Of a DNA stretch of 64,000 nucleotides, positions 1 through 12,049 are shown one piece after another. The stretch spans positions 12,914,283 through 12,978,282 of the forward strand of contig JAJEKV010000032.1 of NCBI GenBank assembly GCA_021234155.1, given 5' to 3'. The notes under the pieces were generated by a model, which was not told the origin of the DNA, did no database searches, and saw nothing but the letters and a program-made list of their open reading frames with translations. Within the stretch, counting starts at the first letter, position 1, and every line of letters begins with the position of its first letter. Both the position numbers and the translations under genes were made by a program. Origin of the DNA: Isoetes taiwanensis (taxonomy: Eukaryota; Streptophyta; Lycopodiopsida; Isoetales; Isoetaceae).

Positions 1-470
1 TTCCGAACTGGAACGAGGCGATCCTCTACCGCTCTACCATATTGAAGTCCCCTAACACCAACCAAGCGACACTGCAACCCACCAAGGGCTCGCAGAACTT
101 ATTTCAACTGTAGGCATAAAGCACCCCCACGAGAAGGCTGATTAGGGGCATAAACATTAACAATCCCCCACTCTTGCCCTCCCTCCAACCACTTAATTAT
201 TGCCCACCGACTAAACCTACGTGACCTGCACATCCATCCTCCAAGCAATAAGAGTACCCCCACTAGTGCGCCCCTTAAGAAGAAGCAATAGAGGCAAAGC
301 GCCTACCAACCATATTCATGAGCCTAGACATATCACCCTGTGGACACTTATGCTCTGAATGCAAACAATATCGGGGCCTTAGCGCCAAAGTGCCAGAGAA
401 ACACAGGCCCTCTTACTACTAGAGGACCGCACCCCCCGCACATTCCAACTAAGGATCGACCTATTTATCC
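1..470 (-). pseudogene. LINE ORF2, N-terminal endonuclease part (decayed, runs off the left edge)
   Basis: Read on the minus strand, the segment opens (around 460-425) with RSILSWNVRG, the usual start of the APE-type endonuclease of plant LINE ORF2 proteins. It ends near position 10-45 with AWLVLGDFNMVER, the conserved GDFN motif of the same domain. Between the two are several stops and frame changes, so it is not translatable as it stands. It lies directly downstream of the ORF1 remnant on the same strand, the normal LINE order. The rest of ORF2 (reverse transcriptase) would lie left of the window. Confidence 0.7.
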
Positions 471-559
471 CGGAGGAGAAGTGTCCAGCCCCACATGCCT
501 ACCCACCGGGCCATCAACCCACTCCCACGAGTCATCATCTAGAGCCGAGAATTAATCAC

Positions 560-2296
560 AAAGCAATGTGACCCACGGTACCTCTCTACGTGAGATTCCA
601 CTTCCAACACGTGTTGGAAGTCCCCCAGACACCTCCATAGAGTCATGGGCCACACTAGTCTCTACCTCCAACTGGGCTGCTCCAGCCACCTCATGCTCAG
701 CACATACTGCTACCGGGACATCCCCACCAGGATCACCAGCCCCCTCCCGCCCTGTCCTCGGACCTAGCAACCAAATCATCAGAGCCTCCCCCCGAGCCAC
801 CACGTCCCCTAGCCCCGCCATCCAATGGGCGGCCAGCAGCAAGCCTGCCCCGGCCTCGTCCCACACCACCTCTCCCAACCACACCACCTCGTCTAACTCC
901 ACTCACTGCACCACGGAGTCCTCTGTATGTTGCCTCAGGAACAGAGGAATCCCGGGCCCCTGCATAAGCACCCGCAACCCCTACCACATCACAAGCACCA
1001 GCAGGATCATCAACATGGTCAGATGATAGCACAATAGATGGAAACATCCGCTGGATCTCAGAGCCATTCAAAAGCTTCAATCGAAAGAGAAAATGCCAGG
1101 GACCACTACGCACTGGAAGAGAAGTGGGCACGGGCTGCAAAGCAGACAGAGAAACACAGATCTTGGGGACCTGCACAATAGAATGAGCCAAATATACGCC
1201 CAGGCCATTAGCCATAGAAACCAAGAAATCAGGCACCATCAGATCAGGAGGAAGATCCTGAATCTAGAACCAACACGGGATTTTAACCGTTGTCAAAGAA
1301 CTGGTGGACATTGCCGGAGTATAATACTGATACAACACATAAGATTCACCCAAAGTATCCACCCCCCGACTAACCAATTGCCGCACGGAAGACTCATCCT
1401 CAAACATGATTATGAAGAAATTATTTGGTAGGAATTTCAGAGACTGATACCTGGGCAAACCAATCCCCCTCAGATGTCCTGCAAGCCAAGAGCTAAACCT
1501 CCTCGTGTCCAATATGTAACCAGTGAAGTAGCCCAATACCGCAAATGAAACTAGATTCTCAATGGTCTGAACATGTCTGGTATGATCAATATCTATCCAT
1601 GGAGTCTCTGGAAGAGCTGCCTGCAGGTCAACAGAGTGATGATCCTCCACAAATTTCAGCGCCTCTTGAACACAGGCAGTCCTACACTCTGGAGCCTTGC
1701 GCTTGATCCAATCTGAAAACCCCGGCGAGTGATGCGAGCAACAGTGTCATTGCTCTGCCAGGCCGGGCGCACAGGAGTTGGGGCTGCCGCCCTGGCATCC
1801 TGAGAGGTATCCAGGGGCACCCCAAGAGGCACATCAGCTACATGCACCCTAGAAGAGGGCGCATCACCAGCAAGTGATCCCTTCCCAAGCACAGGGGAAG
1901 TGGGCATCACAGATCCAGTTTCCAAAGGGGGCATGTTCGATGGGATCAAGACCGAGTCTCCAAAACACAATCCAATGGGGTCTCAGAATTATATTGAGAG
2001 GAAGAGCAATCCACATACCTCTCAACCGAAGCGGATTCCAAGAGCTCCCTCATCTCTGCCACTAATTGCATGCCACTTCCTACAGCCCGCGCCTCTTCAT
2101 GCATGCCGAGACCCGCGCCCTTCCCCTTTACTGGAGGATTCTTCCTCCTCGCCATCTCCCTTGGCTTCAGCCCCAAGCCATGAGGCTCAATCGATCCCCC
2201 ATCAGCCTGTCTGGCAGGAGCCATGACATCCGAACCAGTCCGGAAATCAGCTGTTTGCGGCAACAAACCACATGCAAAACAGCTGACGCTATACAC
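560..2296 (-). pseudogene. LINE ORF1 (DUF4283-like nucleic-acid-binding protein), frameshifted
   Basis: The reading frame runs right to left in pieces: a basic N-terminal piece (about 2230-1946), a middle piece (1970-1656), a well-preserved piece (1650-1264) and a continuation (1260-733). The join near 1715 and the one near 1262 each need a frame change. The best-kept part contains FFIIMFEDESSVRQLVSRG followed by TVKIPCWFRIQDLPPDLM, the pattern of the DUF4283 domain of plant LINE ORF1/gag-like proteins. A GC-rich, Gly/Arg-rich tail follows. In plants this protein packages LINE RNA. Decay by indels shows an old copy. Confidence 0.65.
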
Positions 2297-2343
2297 CTCC
2301 GAAAAGAGCTCGGAACATGCTTTCCAACGAGCCTAAGCACGCC

Positions 2344-2393
2344 GATAGAGCTTTTGGTCCTATAGAGCTTTTGGGTCCTATAGAGCTTATGGT
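2344..2393. repeat. Short tandem repeat, about 17 bp x 3
   Basis: Three successive copies built on tatagagcttttggtcc, the last diverged, lie at the 5' boundary of the minus-strand LINE. No gene is seen between 2400 and 2700. Confidence 0.6.
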
Positions 2394-2712
2394 CTTTGTG
2401 GATGATAAGAATTGATTCAACTCAATCTCAATTCATCTCTGATTCATGTAGGATACCAATAGGAAGTTCCTATAGAGGGCCTGCCCCAAAAATTGGATTC
2501 TTCTTGCAAAATTAGGCTTTATCACTTGATTAGTCATGGAGTTCATATGGATTCTGCAATGTGTAACTGCTACTGATCAAAATACTTTGCTATACGAGTT
2601 CAATGATCAACATGCAAATCTAAAGTTTCCTTCTCTCAACTTTGGGGTTTAATGGTTTTAAGGAGTTTTCCTGAGCATCTTTCTTTGGCAGAGGAGTGTT
2701 TGAAGCCACAAT

Positions 2713-5541
2713 GTGTTGATGCAAAAATGGAATAATGGTTGGTTCAATTTTATTAGCAACACAAGTGTGATCCTCTTTAGAAGCCGCCTAACTCTGTATC
2801 TTAAGAAGTTATCTGCTGATTTCTATTGCCTTCAAGAACATAAATGTAATGTTGTGGAGGTGATATACAAAAGTTGGTTGGTTTGTTTGGTTCTCAATAT
2901 AATGTCCTCGTCTCTGTTGTTGGCTCCTCTAAGGTCGTTGTGCTTAAAGCATGGAAGTCATCCATCAATGTCACTTTCACAAAGACAGATGCCTTTGGAT
3001 GATGGATTATTGTCAAATGGAAGGATCAAGGTCAAGAATGGGGTTTGGTTAACATTTTTGCGCACAACAGACCAAGTCAAAGAGGTGCTTTATGGGCTGC
3101 ATTGAGAAGCAAATTATGTAGACTTGGCCATGATGTAGCTTGGTTGTTAGTAGTTGATTTCAACATGGTTGAACTTGAGGCTGATAGGAGCGGAAGGGGG
3201 TCGGCAGTGGTGCAAGGTTTTGAACGTGATTAGTGGGTGCGCCTCCTTCATGACTGTGGGCTTACAGAAATTGAGGGCGATCCATTTTTTACCTAGTATA
3301 ATGGCTGGATTGGTGCTAGTAGAGCATATTCTCGTCATGATAGAGGGTATTTCAATGTTCATGCTCATGATCTCTCGAACTTTCATAGTATAACCTTTTG
3401 GATGGTTCTATCTCTTATCACCATCCTCAACTTTTCTCCTGCAATGTGGCTAGTTGTTGTAGACCAACTAAAACTTATTTCAAGTTTAATGTCACGTTTT
3501 TGGAGAATAAGGAGTTTCAAACTTGCTGTCAGCATGCTTGGTCCAAAGCATTTTTCTCTAGGAGAGGCATGGCTAGTTTAGTTGCAGCTCTTTCTGCTGT
3601 TAAGTCTCTCGCTAAGGAATGGGACAGAGTTCGAGCATTAGAGACAAGAGACTGCATTGTATAGTGAACTTGCAACTTGTCGTTCTCATGTTCCTTCTGA
3701 TGGGGCCAGAGAAAAACTAGTCCTTTCACAAATTAAACTGCTGGAGTGAAAGCTGGTTTGCAATGGTTCGACACGCTCGAGTGAAAGCTGGTTTGCAATG
3801 GTTCAAAGATGGGGATAGGCGTACTTGCTTTTTCTTTGCAGCATCCAAAAGGAGAAGGCAGGCAACATCTGTTCACTCCCTCCAGCTTCCTGATGGCTCT
3901 CTCATCTCTGATCCAGTGCAACTCAAGCAATATCTTTTTGACATTTCTCTTCCTTCTTTGCTCAACACCCCATGCCATTCCAGGAGAATATGCAGACTGC
4001 TATATTGTCTAAGGTACATCCAATTATTTCCACTGAGAAAAGGAGGTTACTTGAATCGAATCACAAGAGAGGACTTGAAGGAAGCTGTGTTTCATTTGAA
4101 GCATGAGAAGTGTCCTGGTCTTGACGGCTTCCCTATTGAGTTCTTTCAAGCGTGCTGGTCTTGGCTCAACAATGATGTCTATGCTACTTTTTGTGACTTT
4201 CAGCATTCTCAAAGCTTGGATAGGATCCTCAACACTGGATGCATCTCTCTCATTCCAAAGTGCAAAGAGCCTAGATCCATTTCTGATTGGCATCCTATCA
4301 CTTTGCTCTCATCTGTCTATAAAATATTTGCTAAAGCCCTGGCTGACAAGGTATGCAACATCTTAGCCGAGTCAATTTCTTCTACGCAGTCTAGCTTTCT
4401 CCCTGGCCGATGCATCTTTAATAAAGTTGTGGCTGCGTATGAGGGCATGTATTGGGCTCATTTGCATGGTCATCAAGTGGTGTTCCTCAAACTAGACTTT
4501 GCTAAAGCCTATGACATTGTGGACTGGGTATTTTTGGAGAAATGCCTTCTTGCTTTGGGATTTTGTGAGGCATTCACCTGTGATGTTATAAAGCTTCATG
4601 TGTCAGCGCGGTCTACAGTGCTTTTTCAAGGTGAGCCATCCCAAATCTTTTCTGTTGGTCGGGGGATCCGACAGGGTTGTCCCTTGGCTCCCTTGCTCTT
4701 CACTATTGCTGCAGAAGTGTTGTCTCAACTCTTTGATGTTGCAGCTCGAGAAGAAGGTCTCATCCAGGGTCTTCCCATGCTAGATGGTTCTCAGGAGGTA
4801 TGTAATCAGTATGCTGATGACTTTCCTTTTTCTTATGGCCAAGATGAAAACCTACATAATGCTAAGCTGCTCCTAGATACTTTCTTCTTGGCCTCTGGGG
4901 TTCTTGTAGGTTGGAGAAAGTGCACTGCTCTATGGACACTGGATAGTGATGTTCCCTCTTGTATTCTTGGCTACCCCTGGACGGTGCTTCCTCATGGTCA
5001 ACCCACAAAACTTTTGGGCATTCCTGTGGGGGTGCATGTTTCTGCCTCATGTGCTTGAAATGAGATCATTAAAGGTCTTGTGTTTTGGTGGAAGGTGGCT
5101 AAGTTATCTCTGCCTGGTAGGAACACAGTTGCAAGACCCGTCCTTCGCAACACCCATGTCTATATGGCATCTGTCTTACTGGCTCCTCAATGTAAAATGA
5201 ATGAGATTGTGTGTATTGTCAGGAATTTCATCTGGGATGGTACATCAGAAGGTGCTATTGTTAAGGTATCCTGGGCTAAGTGCATCAAACCTAAGGCAGC
5301 TGGTGGCCTTGAAATGTTGGACTTCCATCTTCAAAGTCATGTCATGATCTCAAAGTTCATTTGGAGGCTCCTCCTTGGTAAAGATAACTCTCCTGGCTTA
5401 AGGTTGGTGCGGCAATCACTTCTGCAGTGCCTCCCCTTTCATAAGACATCTATCAAGCCTAGTCTCCCATGGGTCTTGTTGTACCCGCTGCATCCGTATC
5501 CAAATGCTTCCCCATTCTTTAAAGGTCTGCTTGCTTCCTGA
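2713..5541 (+). pseudogene. LINE ORF2: endonuclease, reverse transcriptase and C-terminal region (decayed)
   Basis: The endonuclease part (2713-3390) is broken over several frames but shows ADFYCLQEHK and WLLVVDFNMVE. A linker (3398-3664) follows. The reverse transcriptase is open from 3763 to 5058 (431 codons) and keeps motif A (FLKLDFAKAYDIVDW), motif B (RGIRQGCPLAPLLF) and the catalytic YADD in NQYADDFPF. A stop at 5056-5058 separates it from a C-terminal part (5080-5541) resembling the zf-RVT region of plant LINEs (NFIWDGTSEG, AAGGLEMLDF). A 35-bp duplication (3745-3779 repeated from 3780) disrupts the frame just before the RT. No matching ORF1 lies upstream, so the copy appears 5'-truncated. 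It is a separate insertion from the minus-strand LINE to its left. Confidence 0.85.
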
Positions 5542-5934
5542 GATGCGAATCAGCCCCAAATGTAGTCATGGTACAAACCTTATGCACTGTTGTGTCTGCC
5601 ACCATTTTTAAAGACGTTCGACTCTCGAGTTGCCCCTCTTAATTATTTTTCTTAATACCACGACCGTCCATCATCATTATTCGTACCTCCTCACGACGTC
5701 CCATCCCACCGTTCACTCCAGTTCATCTTCACCCTTTATTCATTATTAGTTGCGGTTTGGGACTTAAAACAAAATTTTTGCCTTCGGGAAGCTTTTTCAT
5801 CTCTGCTGCCATCTGGCACAACCAACAGTCCAGATTCCACTTTCGATGCTACCTATAAAAACCTTCCTGAACAGACGCACACCCTAAAAGTTTTCGCAAC
5901 TCTTTCACTCTCCGTCTTCCGCTTTCATAACTTC
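5542..5934 (+). promoter_or_regulatory. Leader with TATA-like box ahead of the coiled-coil reading frame
   Basis: A pyrimidine-rich stretch carries cctataaaaacc at about 5850-5862, followed by a CT-rich segment and then the open frame at 5935. It resembles a TATA box with a transcription start near 5885. No LTR similar to the one at 13395-13900 is visible here. The promoter role is inference. Confidence 0.35.
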
Positions 5935-7588
5935 TTGTCGATCGCCGTGGCCGCTTCTCTAAAAATTCCAACTCTCCAGGCCACCGCACCAATAGATCCC
6001 GCGCTCTTTGAGTCTGTTATTTTCTCCACTGCAACTGTTCGAGATCCTTTAGAAGGCGCCAATAGAGAAGTCGCTGAAAGGGTAGGGTTGTTTGAGTTCT
6101 GCAAGCAAGAACTTCCTGTTCCTAATCCCACCCAACTTCGGCAATTTGTCGCTCATCTTATCAAGACTGATGCAGGTTACCAAACGGTAGTCGATCAGAA
6201 TCGTATCACCATCTTCTAGCTCAAGTATTTCAATTACCTAGCTTACCAATATTCATGAAGCCTTTGTCAAGTTTCTGTGGCAAAAGTTCTATGGTTATTC
6301 CATTAAGAACACCCACATTAACAAACATTTTTTTCACACTGCCATTGTCGCCATCCACTCCACGAGTTTTGTTGATTGGCCTCAGATAATGTTCCAGCGC
6401 CTACTTCATGAAGTTGATCGCATTTGCCAGTCTCCAGGTTCCGACCTAGAATCCGCAATGGGTGCACATTTTCAGGCTATCATAAACCATTGTCTTTCTG
6501 CACCCAGTCAATTATCTTCCACAAATCTTGATGACACTTCTCAGACCTCCAGTCACCAGCCTTCTTCCACCATTCCTGCCATCAAAGAACTTCAAGAAGA
6601 AAGCTCCCGTCATCGTCCTGAAGAGCAGCCATCCCCACAACCTCAAGAGCCACGCCAGGGTCCCGTCATCAATGTCCCATCCTCTCAGTCCACGGAAATC
6701 GAAAATTCACACTCTCAGCAAGTTTCTCAGCGCACTGCATCCCTCATTCCATAGCCCTTCTTGCAAGTTCAACCTCTGCTACCTCCTCAGTCGAGATGCG
6801 CCCTATATCAATATGAACAAGTTGTAGCTGAATGCATGCTCAGACTTCAAGATTCGCAGGAGCAATTCATGAATGGCATCAAAGAGTATATAGATTCCAC
6901 GGATGTTGTTCACCGTGATTTCCAGGCTGCCACCACTCAAGTTCAAACTCTCGAAGATAGCCTTCAACGTAAGCATGCTGCCTTGCTCCAGACCCGCGAC
7001 GCTCTCAAAGCTGAACAAGACACGCGTGCCACATTAGAAGACCAGCAAGTTCAACTGCAAGCCACTATTCAAGAACTTTTGGCTCAACTCAAAGATAAAG
7101 ACAAAATTCTTGCTGACAGCCAGGATTTGTACAAAGGGTTACACAATGATTACACCCATCAGCTTCATCTCATTGCTCAAGGAGATATCCGCATCTCTGC
7201 TCTGGAAGGTCAACTAGCAGCAATTCAGACACAGGTCACTGCTTTGCAAGCTCAGCTTGTAGAAGCTCAGAAACAGAAGCTGATTGATGACACGAAAATA
7301 GCCAGTCTTCAGTTACAACTTTCTACTCAAGGGCTCTCATCATGACAGGCCACACACTCTCATAGGAAGATCCGAGATCAGTTACGTCTTCTGGCTGAGA
7401 AGGATAATAAGATCCATAACGTGGAACATCAGCTGAAGCAAGCTATTCAGTCTGCCGAAGAAGCTCAGAATCAGCATGAGACATATCTTGAGTTAGCTCT
7501 CACTATTCCACGTGATTTCTCAACACCCACCAGCTATCTAGACTATGTTGTCTCACGCCGCCATCTTTTCCTGCTTAAATGGTACTAG
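5935..7588 (+). pseudogene. Retroelement-like coiled-coil protein, part 1 (unrecognised)
   Basis: The first piece (5935-6219) has no ATG at its apparent start. After one frame change near 6222 the frame stays open to 7588 except for two in-frame stops, TAG at 6752-6754 and TGA at 7343-7345. Each would be explained by one C-to-T change (CAG, CGA). The piece from 6249 is Ser/Pro/Gln-rich (about 6480-6750). The stretch from 6761 to about 7500 is rich in Gln, Leu, Glu and Ala with heptad spacing (LQTRDALKAEQDTRATLEDQ), a long coiled coil. I do not recognise the family. The same style of protein resumes at 12050 and ends just before a polypurine tract and LTR, which suggests the internal region of a non-autonomous or poorly known LTR element. 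Confidence 0.5.
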
Positions 7589-7655
7589 TTATGGTGCCTG
7601 GCGTTGCCGGGCTTAGTGACAATTTGAAGAGGTCTTTGGTTACTACTAAAAAGGA

Positions 7656-8282
7656 CACTTGAGTTGCAATTTGGAAGTTAAAGAATTCCTTCCCCATCCC
7701 TATCTACACAAATAGTGAAGCCATTTTGAATATACCTAGGTCAAACATATGCCCACTTGAGTTGCAATTTGGAAGTTAAAGAATTCCTTGCCCATCCCTA
7801 TCTACACAAAATAATTGAATATAGTGGTGTCATTTTGTATGCTTGTTGTCATTTGGGACATTGCAAACCCTTAATTGGTGAGCTTGAATATAGTGAAGTC
7901 ATTTTGTATGCTTGTTGTCATTTGGGACATTGTGCAAACCCTTAAGGGTAAAAGCATGCTACGGTGTACCACTTTTGGAACCCTCAAAAGTACCCACACT
8001 GGGTACTTTTAAAACTGATACTTTCTGGTTTTTCTTTCCATTAAAATCAATCGAAAAGTTTTGAATTGAAGGTCAATAACATGTCAATCCATAGTACTAC
8101 AGGATAACAATACTATTAGAGACTAAAATAAACGAATTAACGCTCAAACTTATTATTTATTGCGACATTTATGCAAGTTCCCAGTACCCAATGCTGGGTA
8201 CTTTTCTGGGTAGTTTCACACTCCCTAAAAAGTACTTTAGATGGTACACCCTAGCATGCTTTCACCCTTAATTGGTGAGCTT
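7656..8282. repeat. Two nested tandem duplications, the second interrupted by a MITE
   Basis: Unit A (cacttgagttgcaatttgg onward, about 57 bp) occurs at 7656 and again at 7754. Unit B (gaatatagtg onward, 69 bp) occurs at 7817-7885 and again from 7886. The second B copy is split after TTAA at 7942-7945 by a 322-bp insertion and resumes at 8272. The intact first B copy shows the empty insertion site (TTAA at 7871-7874). Confidence 0.85.
7946..8267. mobile_element. MITE, 322 bp, with TTAA target-site duplication
   Basis: The ends are inverted repeats of about 27 bp with three mismatches: gggtaaaagcatgctac at the left, and gggtgaaagcatgctag when the right end is read on the other strand. TTAA flanks both sides (7942-7945 and 8268-8271). 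Just inside each end is a small palindrome built on agtaccca/tgggtact. There is no open frame, so it is non-autonomous. A 4-bp TTAA duplication is the hallmark of piggyBac-superfamily insertion. A PIF/Harbinger 3-bp TTA/TAA duplication is the alternative, but the inverted repeats align symmetrically only with TTAA. Confidence 0.85.
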
Positions 8283-10890
8283 GATGATGAGAAAGGAAAG
8301 AGAAGACTTTGTCTGACAAAACACACCTCATGAACTCCAATTAAGCACATACAAAATAAAAAATAAAAGGCTCCATCTAGCATATTTAGCCTCAGCACTG
8401 GTTGAAATGCAATGGCATGTACCGCATATCATGGTTAAAGGTTAAAAGAGTTATCCGTGCCATTCCAATATGATGAATGAAGTGGTCCAAATAAAACTAA
8501 TGTTCCTTTCTATATTATAACCTTGTATGCTCTTTCTTCATCATATCATTAAAGAGACATGAGCGAAGGTATATGAGATTTAGACATGTAAGCAGGACTT
8601 GCATATTCATATCCTACATGTTTTCTCTTGATGAGAAGGTAAAACAGAGCACCAAGCAGTTACAATACTTCGTACAATTAGTACATGATGCAAGTTCGGA
8701 TTAGATGTACATGATGCATGTCCAACTTATCTGCCCTGTAAGTTCAAAGCCAATTGTGCAAATTCAGAGCACTTTCTGCACATTTAGATATATCATATTT
8801 GGCAGATTTGCAAATTTCAAAATCAACTTAGAAATATATTATGGTTGTCCTACTTCTATCAACAATTTGAGTAGAGCCACAACCATGTCAAGTTGTCCCA
8901 GCAAAAAATCACAGCCTTCTCACAAAAAGGGCAGTTATAGAACAATATCCAGATTCAACATCTAGCAGCTTGGTAAAGCAGGTTTCAAAATCCATCAAAA
9001 ATAAACCTTTAATGGGGTAACTATATAAAGTAAAATCTTAGCAACTTAATCAAGAAACCCTGATCTCATTAATGGATTGATGTAAAGTTATTGTATAATG
9101 ATATACTTGACCTGCTAGTTGAACCTGCTATTGGACTCCCAAGCAGCTGCTACATTCTTCAACCTTCTCACAAAAAACATATGATTACAACCATTTTCAC
9201 GGGTCTGACTTGGGAATCTTATCTATAACCATTTTCATTGGTCTAACTTGGGAACCTTATCAAATGCTTGTGTGCCTAATGCATTGCAAGTTTGGGCTTA
9301 AAGATATTGCAATACCTTGTTGTTGCATGATTCAATAAAGGCCGATGGCCATGAAATCCCATCTGAAACTTAACAGGAGGAAAAGGATTTCAGACTCAAG
9401 CTATGAAGAAGAAGGGAGAGCGTTGGCATCAAAACCTGTAATTCTAATAATATCTATTCATTTAGACCCTGGCATACAAAGGCAGCATTATCAGAAAAAT
9501 AAGCAAGACTGAAAGCAATATGAGATGCATGTTACAATGAGAGCAACCTAATAGAAGATTTTAGTGTACTGTTTCTACTATTTTGCATTCTTTAAGAGAT
9601 GCAAGAGTAGAGGAAAAGCTTCAATATGGGTCCGTTGGCTCACTGGGTAATATCAAATAAAATGGCTGATTTAAGACCAGCATACCTCGCACTCTAATTA
9701 AGACATGCTTGAAGGAAACTACAGGCCCCATATTAGTTACATCTTGTGTAACCTATCAGTTGCGATGATTGCTTGCATATGGTCTATTCTCGCTACAAAA
9801 GGACATAGTGCTGCAGATAGTGATGAGTATTTTGCATTAAGCATGAATACAGCTAGAAATCCAGCAATATTAGAGAATTGTTCGTCAAGAACTAAATGGT
9901 AAATCTAACAGCAACACCATATTAAGTATAGGGGTAGCAGATAGCCTTATCAAAAGAGAGAAATGCAAAGATGAGGTGGCATAATAGCAGATAGAAAAGA
10001 ACGCAATAGAAGGAACGAACTTATTTTGTGGATGTCGTTATAGTTTGATACTCATTCAAGTGGTTATGCTTTAAACTTAAATTGGATATGTAGGAGAGAT
10101 GAATGCAAGAATTCAAATTGCTTGCCTAGAGTCCATACAAAGTGTATATTCCCATGCACAAATTGACCTGCAAAACAGTCAATATAAAATATTATTCTTA
10201 GTCCATTATCTGTGATGCTTGGATTTCACTATATTAGCTGCAGAACGATAACGTGTGATGAATCATCAGGGTAAATTAGTTGCAAGAATCATGAATGGAC
10301 AATGGAATAAATACCTCGTTCATGCTCATTTATGCAGATCAAAGCGGGACTTTAGTATCTTAGCTGCAAAGCAATTCATGTGTATTTAAGATTTAGGAAT
10401 TACAGAAATCCATGAACGAATATAGAATATACATTACTTGCTTTCCTAAATCCGAAACACAAATTGATACTTTATCCTATATCTTCCCTAACTCCACCTA
10501 GCCAAAGCCATAATAAAACTCGCAAAAATTATTTCTCCCAGCTAAAGCTTAAAGAACACAACTATGCTCCTAATGAATGCATTTACAACAAATGAGGGAA
10601 AATAAATTAGTGTAGACATGTCATGTTCAATACTTAAGGAGTTTTTGAAGATTACATAGGATAAGCTTGCTTGTAACTTCCTCTTTGGCAAAACTATTCT
10701 AATAATGGTCTTGAAATTACAGAATGGAAGGGACATGAAATAGAACCTTGTGCAAACCTGAGATAAAGAAATAAACAGACCGAACTTCTTGAGCAGCTAA
10801 GAGCTTTATATGTACTACCAGTTCATACGTAATAGAGTTTTCGCGATGTTAGGCTTGAGATGCTGATAGTTTAATAGGCTACATTCCTTT
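8283..10890. other. AT-rich stretch without recognisable genes
   Basis: All frames are short and show no domain. Nothing repetitive or structured stands out, apart from near-repeated phrases such as tctataaccattttc at about 9190-9240. Confidence 0.6.
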
Positions 10891-10897
10891 CCCTCCT

Positions 10898-11920
10898 CTA
10901 ATTATTGCCCCAGCATGCAATTTGCAATTCATTCTGCAATTTCTCCATAACCTGAAGAAAGCAACACATTCTGATAAGCACTTGCTACCTTCCATATTAG
11001 ATTGGCATGAATATTGCACAACAAAATAGAAGCTACTGAAAATGGAAGTAAAGAACTGAGCTTTTATATATGAGTAAGTAATTCTTGGAGGCCGCCAGCT
11101 GCCTGAACTATAATGTCAGCAAACATGAGAATAACATCCTTGGAAACTCTTAGACTTGTGGAGATTTCCAACTGCTGGAGAACAAATCTACTGCACAAAT
11201 TAACTTTGGCATAAAGTCGCCATGATGCCTATGACATCAAAACCTAGATAAACAGATAGATAAAAGCAAAGCTGGGAAATCAACTACCAAATGAAATAAA
11301 ACTACACAACTAAAGCCACATTACCTGAAAGGAAATGCAAGTGAAGACCAAAACAAAATCGGAGCACTGCAAATCCCCTGAAATGGGCTCTGAATGCCCG
11401 CTTGAACCTCGGTTGGTGTTCAAAGACAATGATAAACCCAAGAAATTATAAAAATTAAAACATACCGTTGTAGTTTGCTCACTGCCAGCACCTCTATCAC
11501 GCTTTAAGCTGATTATCCGACGTAAGAGAATCGGAAAACACCCAGACTGGCTTACTTCTATATTACAATGACTTCTTACAACAAATATGAAAATGAGTCT
11601 ACCTGAAACACAGAGCAGTAATACAAAACTTACATAAGCGTCAGTTGCCAAGCATGAACCCTGTTCAGAGAAGAACACAAAGATGTTGCGTTAAGATTTC
11701 AGAATCGTCATCTCTGTTTACTTGCAAATCCGGCAGATAGCAGAGCTGGGTCGGATGCTTTAGGCAATAACAGAGTTTAAACAGAGCTGGATCGCATGCC
11801 TCTACAGAATCGTCGCTCCACAAAAGGCATCTGCGGTATCATGACATGACAGAGCAAATCCATTGCCATCGCAAAGGGCAAAGCCCACCATCGCCGCGTG
11901 GAACGAAAGGGGAAATGGAG
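10898..11920 (-). pseudogene. Possible exons of an unrecognised gene (minus strand)
   Basis: Two short coding-like segments follow acceptor-like AGs. 11190-11064 encodes RFVLQQLEISTSLRVSKD then MFADIIVQAAGGLQELL. 10951-10898 encodes VMEKLQNELQIACWGNN and a stop. A GC-richer segment at 11700-11910 could be a first exon. The first segment lacks an obvious GT donor, so the model is incomplete. I do not recognise the protein; it may be a decayed host gene or chance. Confidence 0.25.
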
Positions 11921-12049
11921 AAAATATATTAGAGCCAAATTCTTCGATTTTTGGAGAATTGAGATTTCTTTCCGGCTGCCAAAACCTCTAAAATCATAGG
12001 GAAATCATTTAAAATAAATTCCAAAAACATTTTCTGCCAGGCCGGATAA

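Noticed and set aside
568-1026. 152-codon Ser/Pro/Thr-rich plus-strand frame
   Set aside because: It is antisense to the GC-rich LINE ORF1 region; composition, not homology, keeps it open.
7757-7945. 62-codon frame with an internal repeat (CCHLGHC twice)
   Set aside because: It is the translation of the tandem duplication; the CxxxxxxC pattern repeats only because the DNA does.
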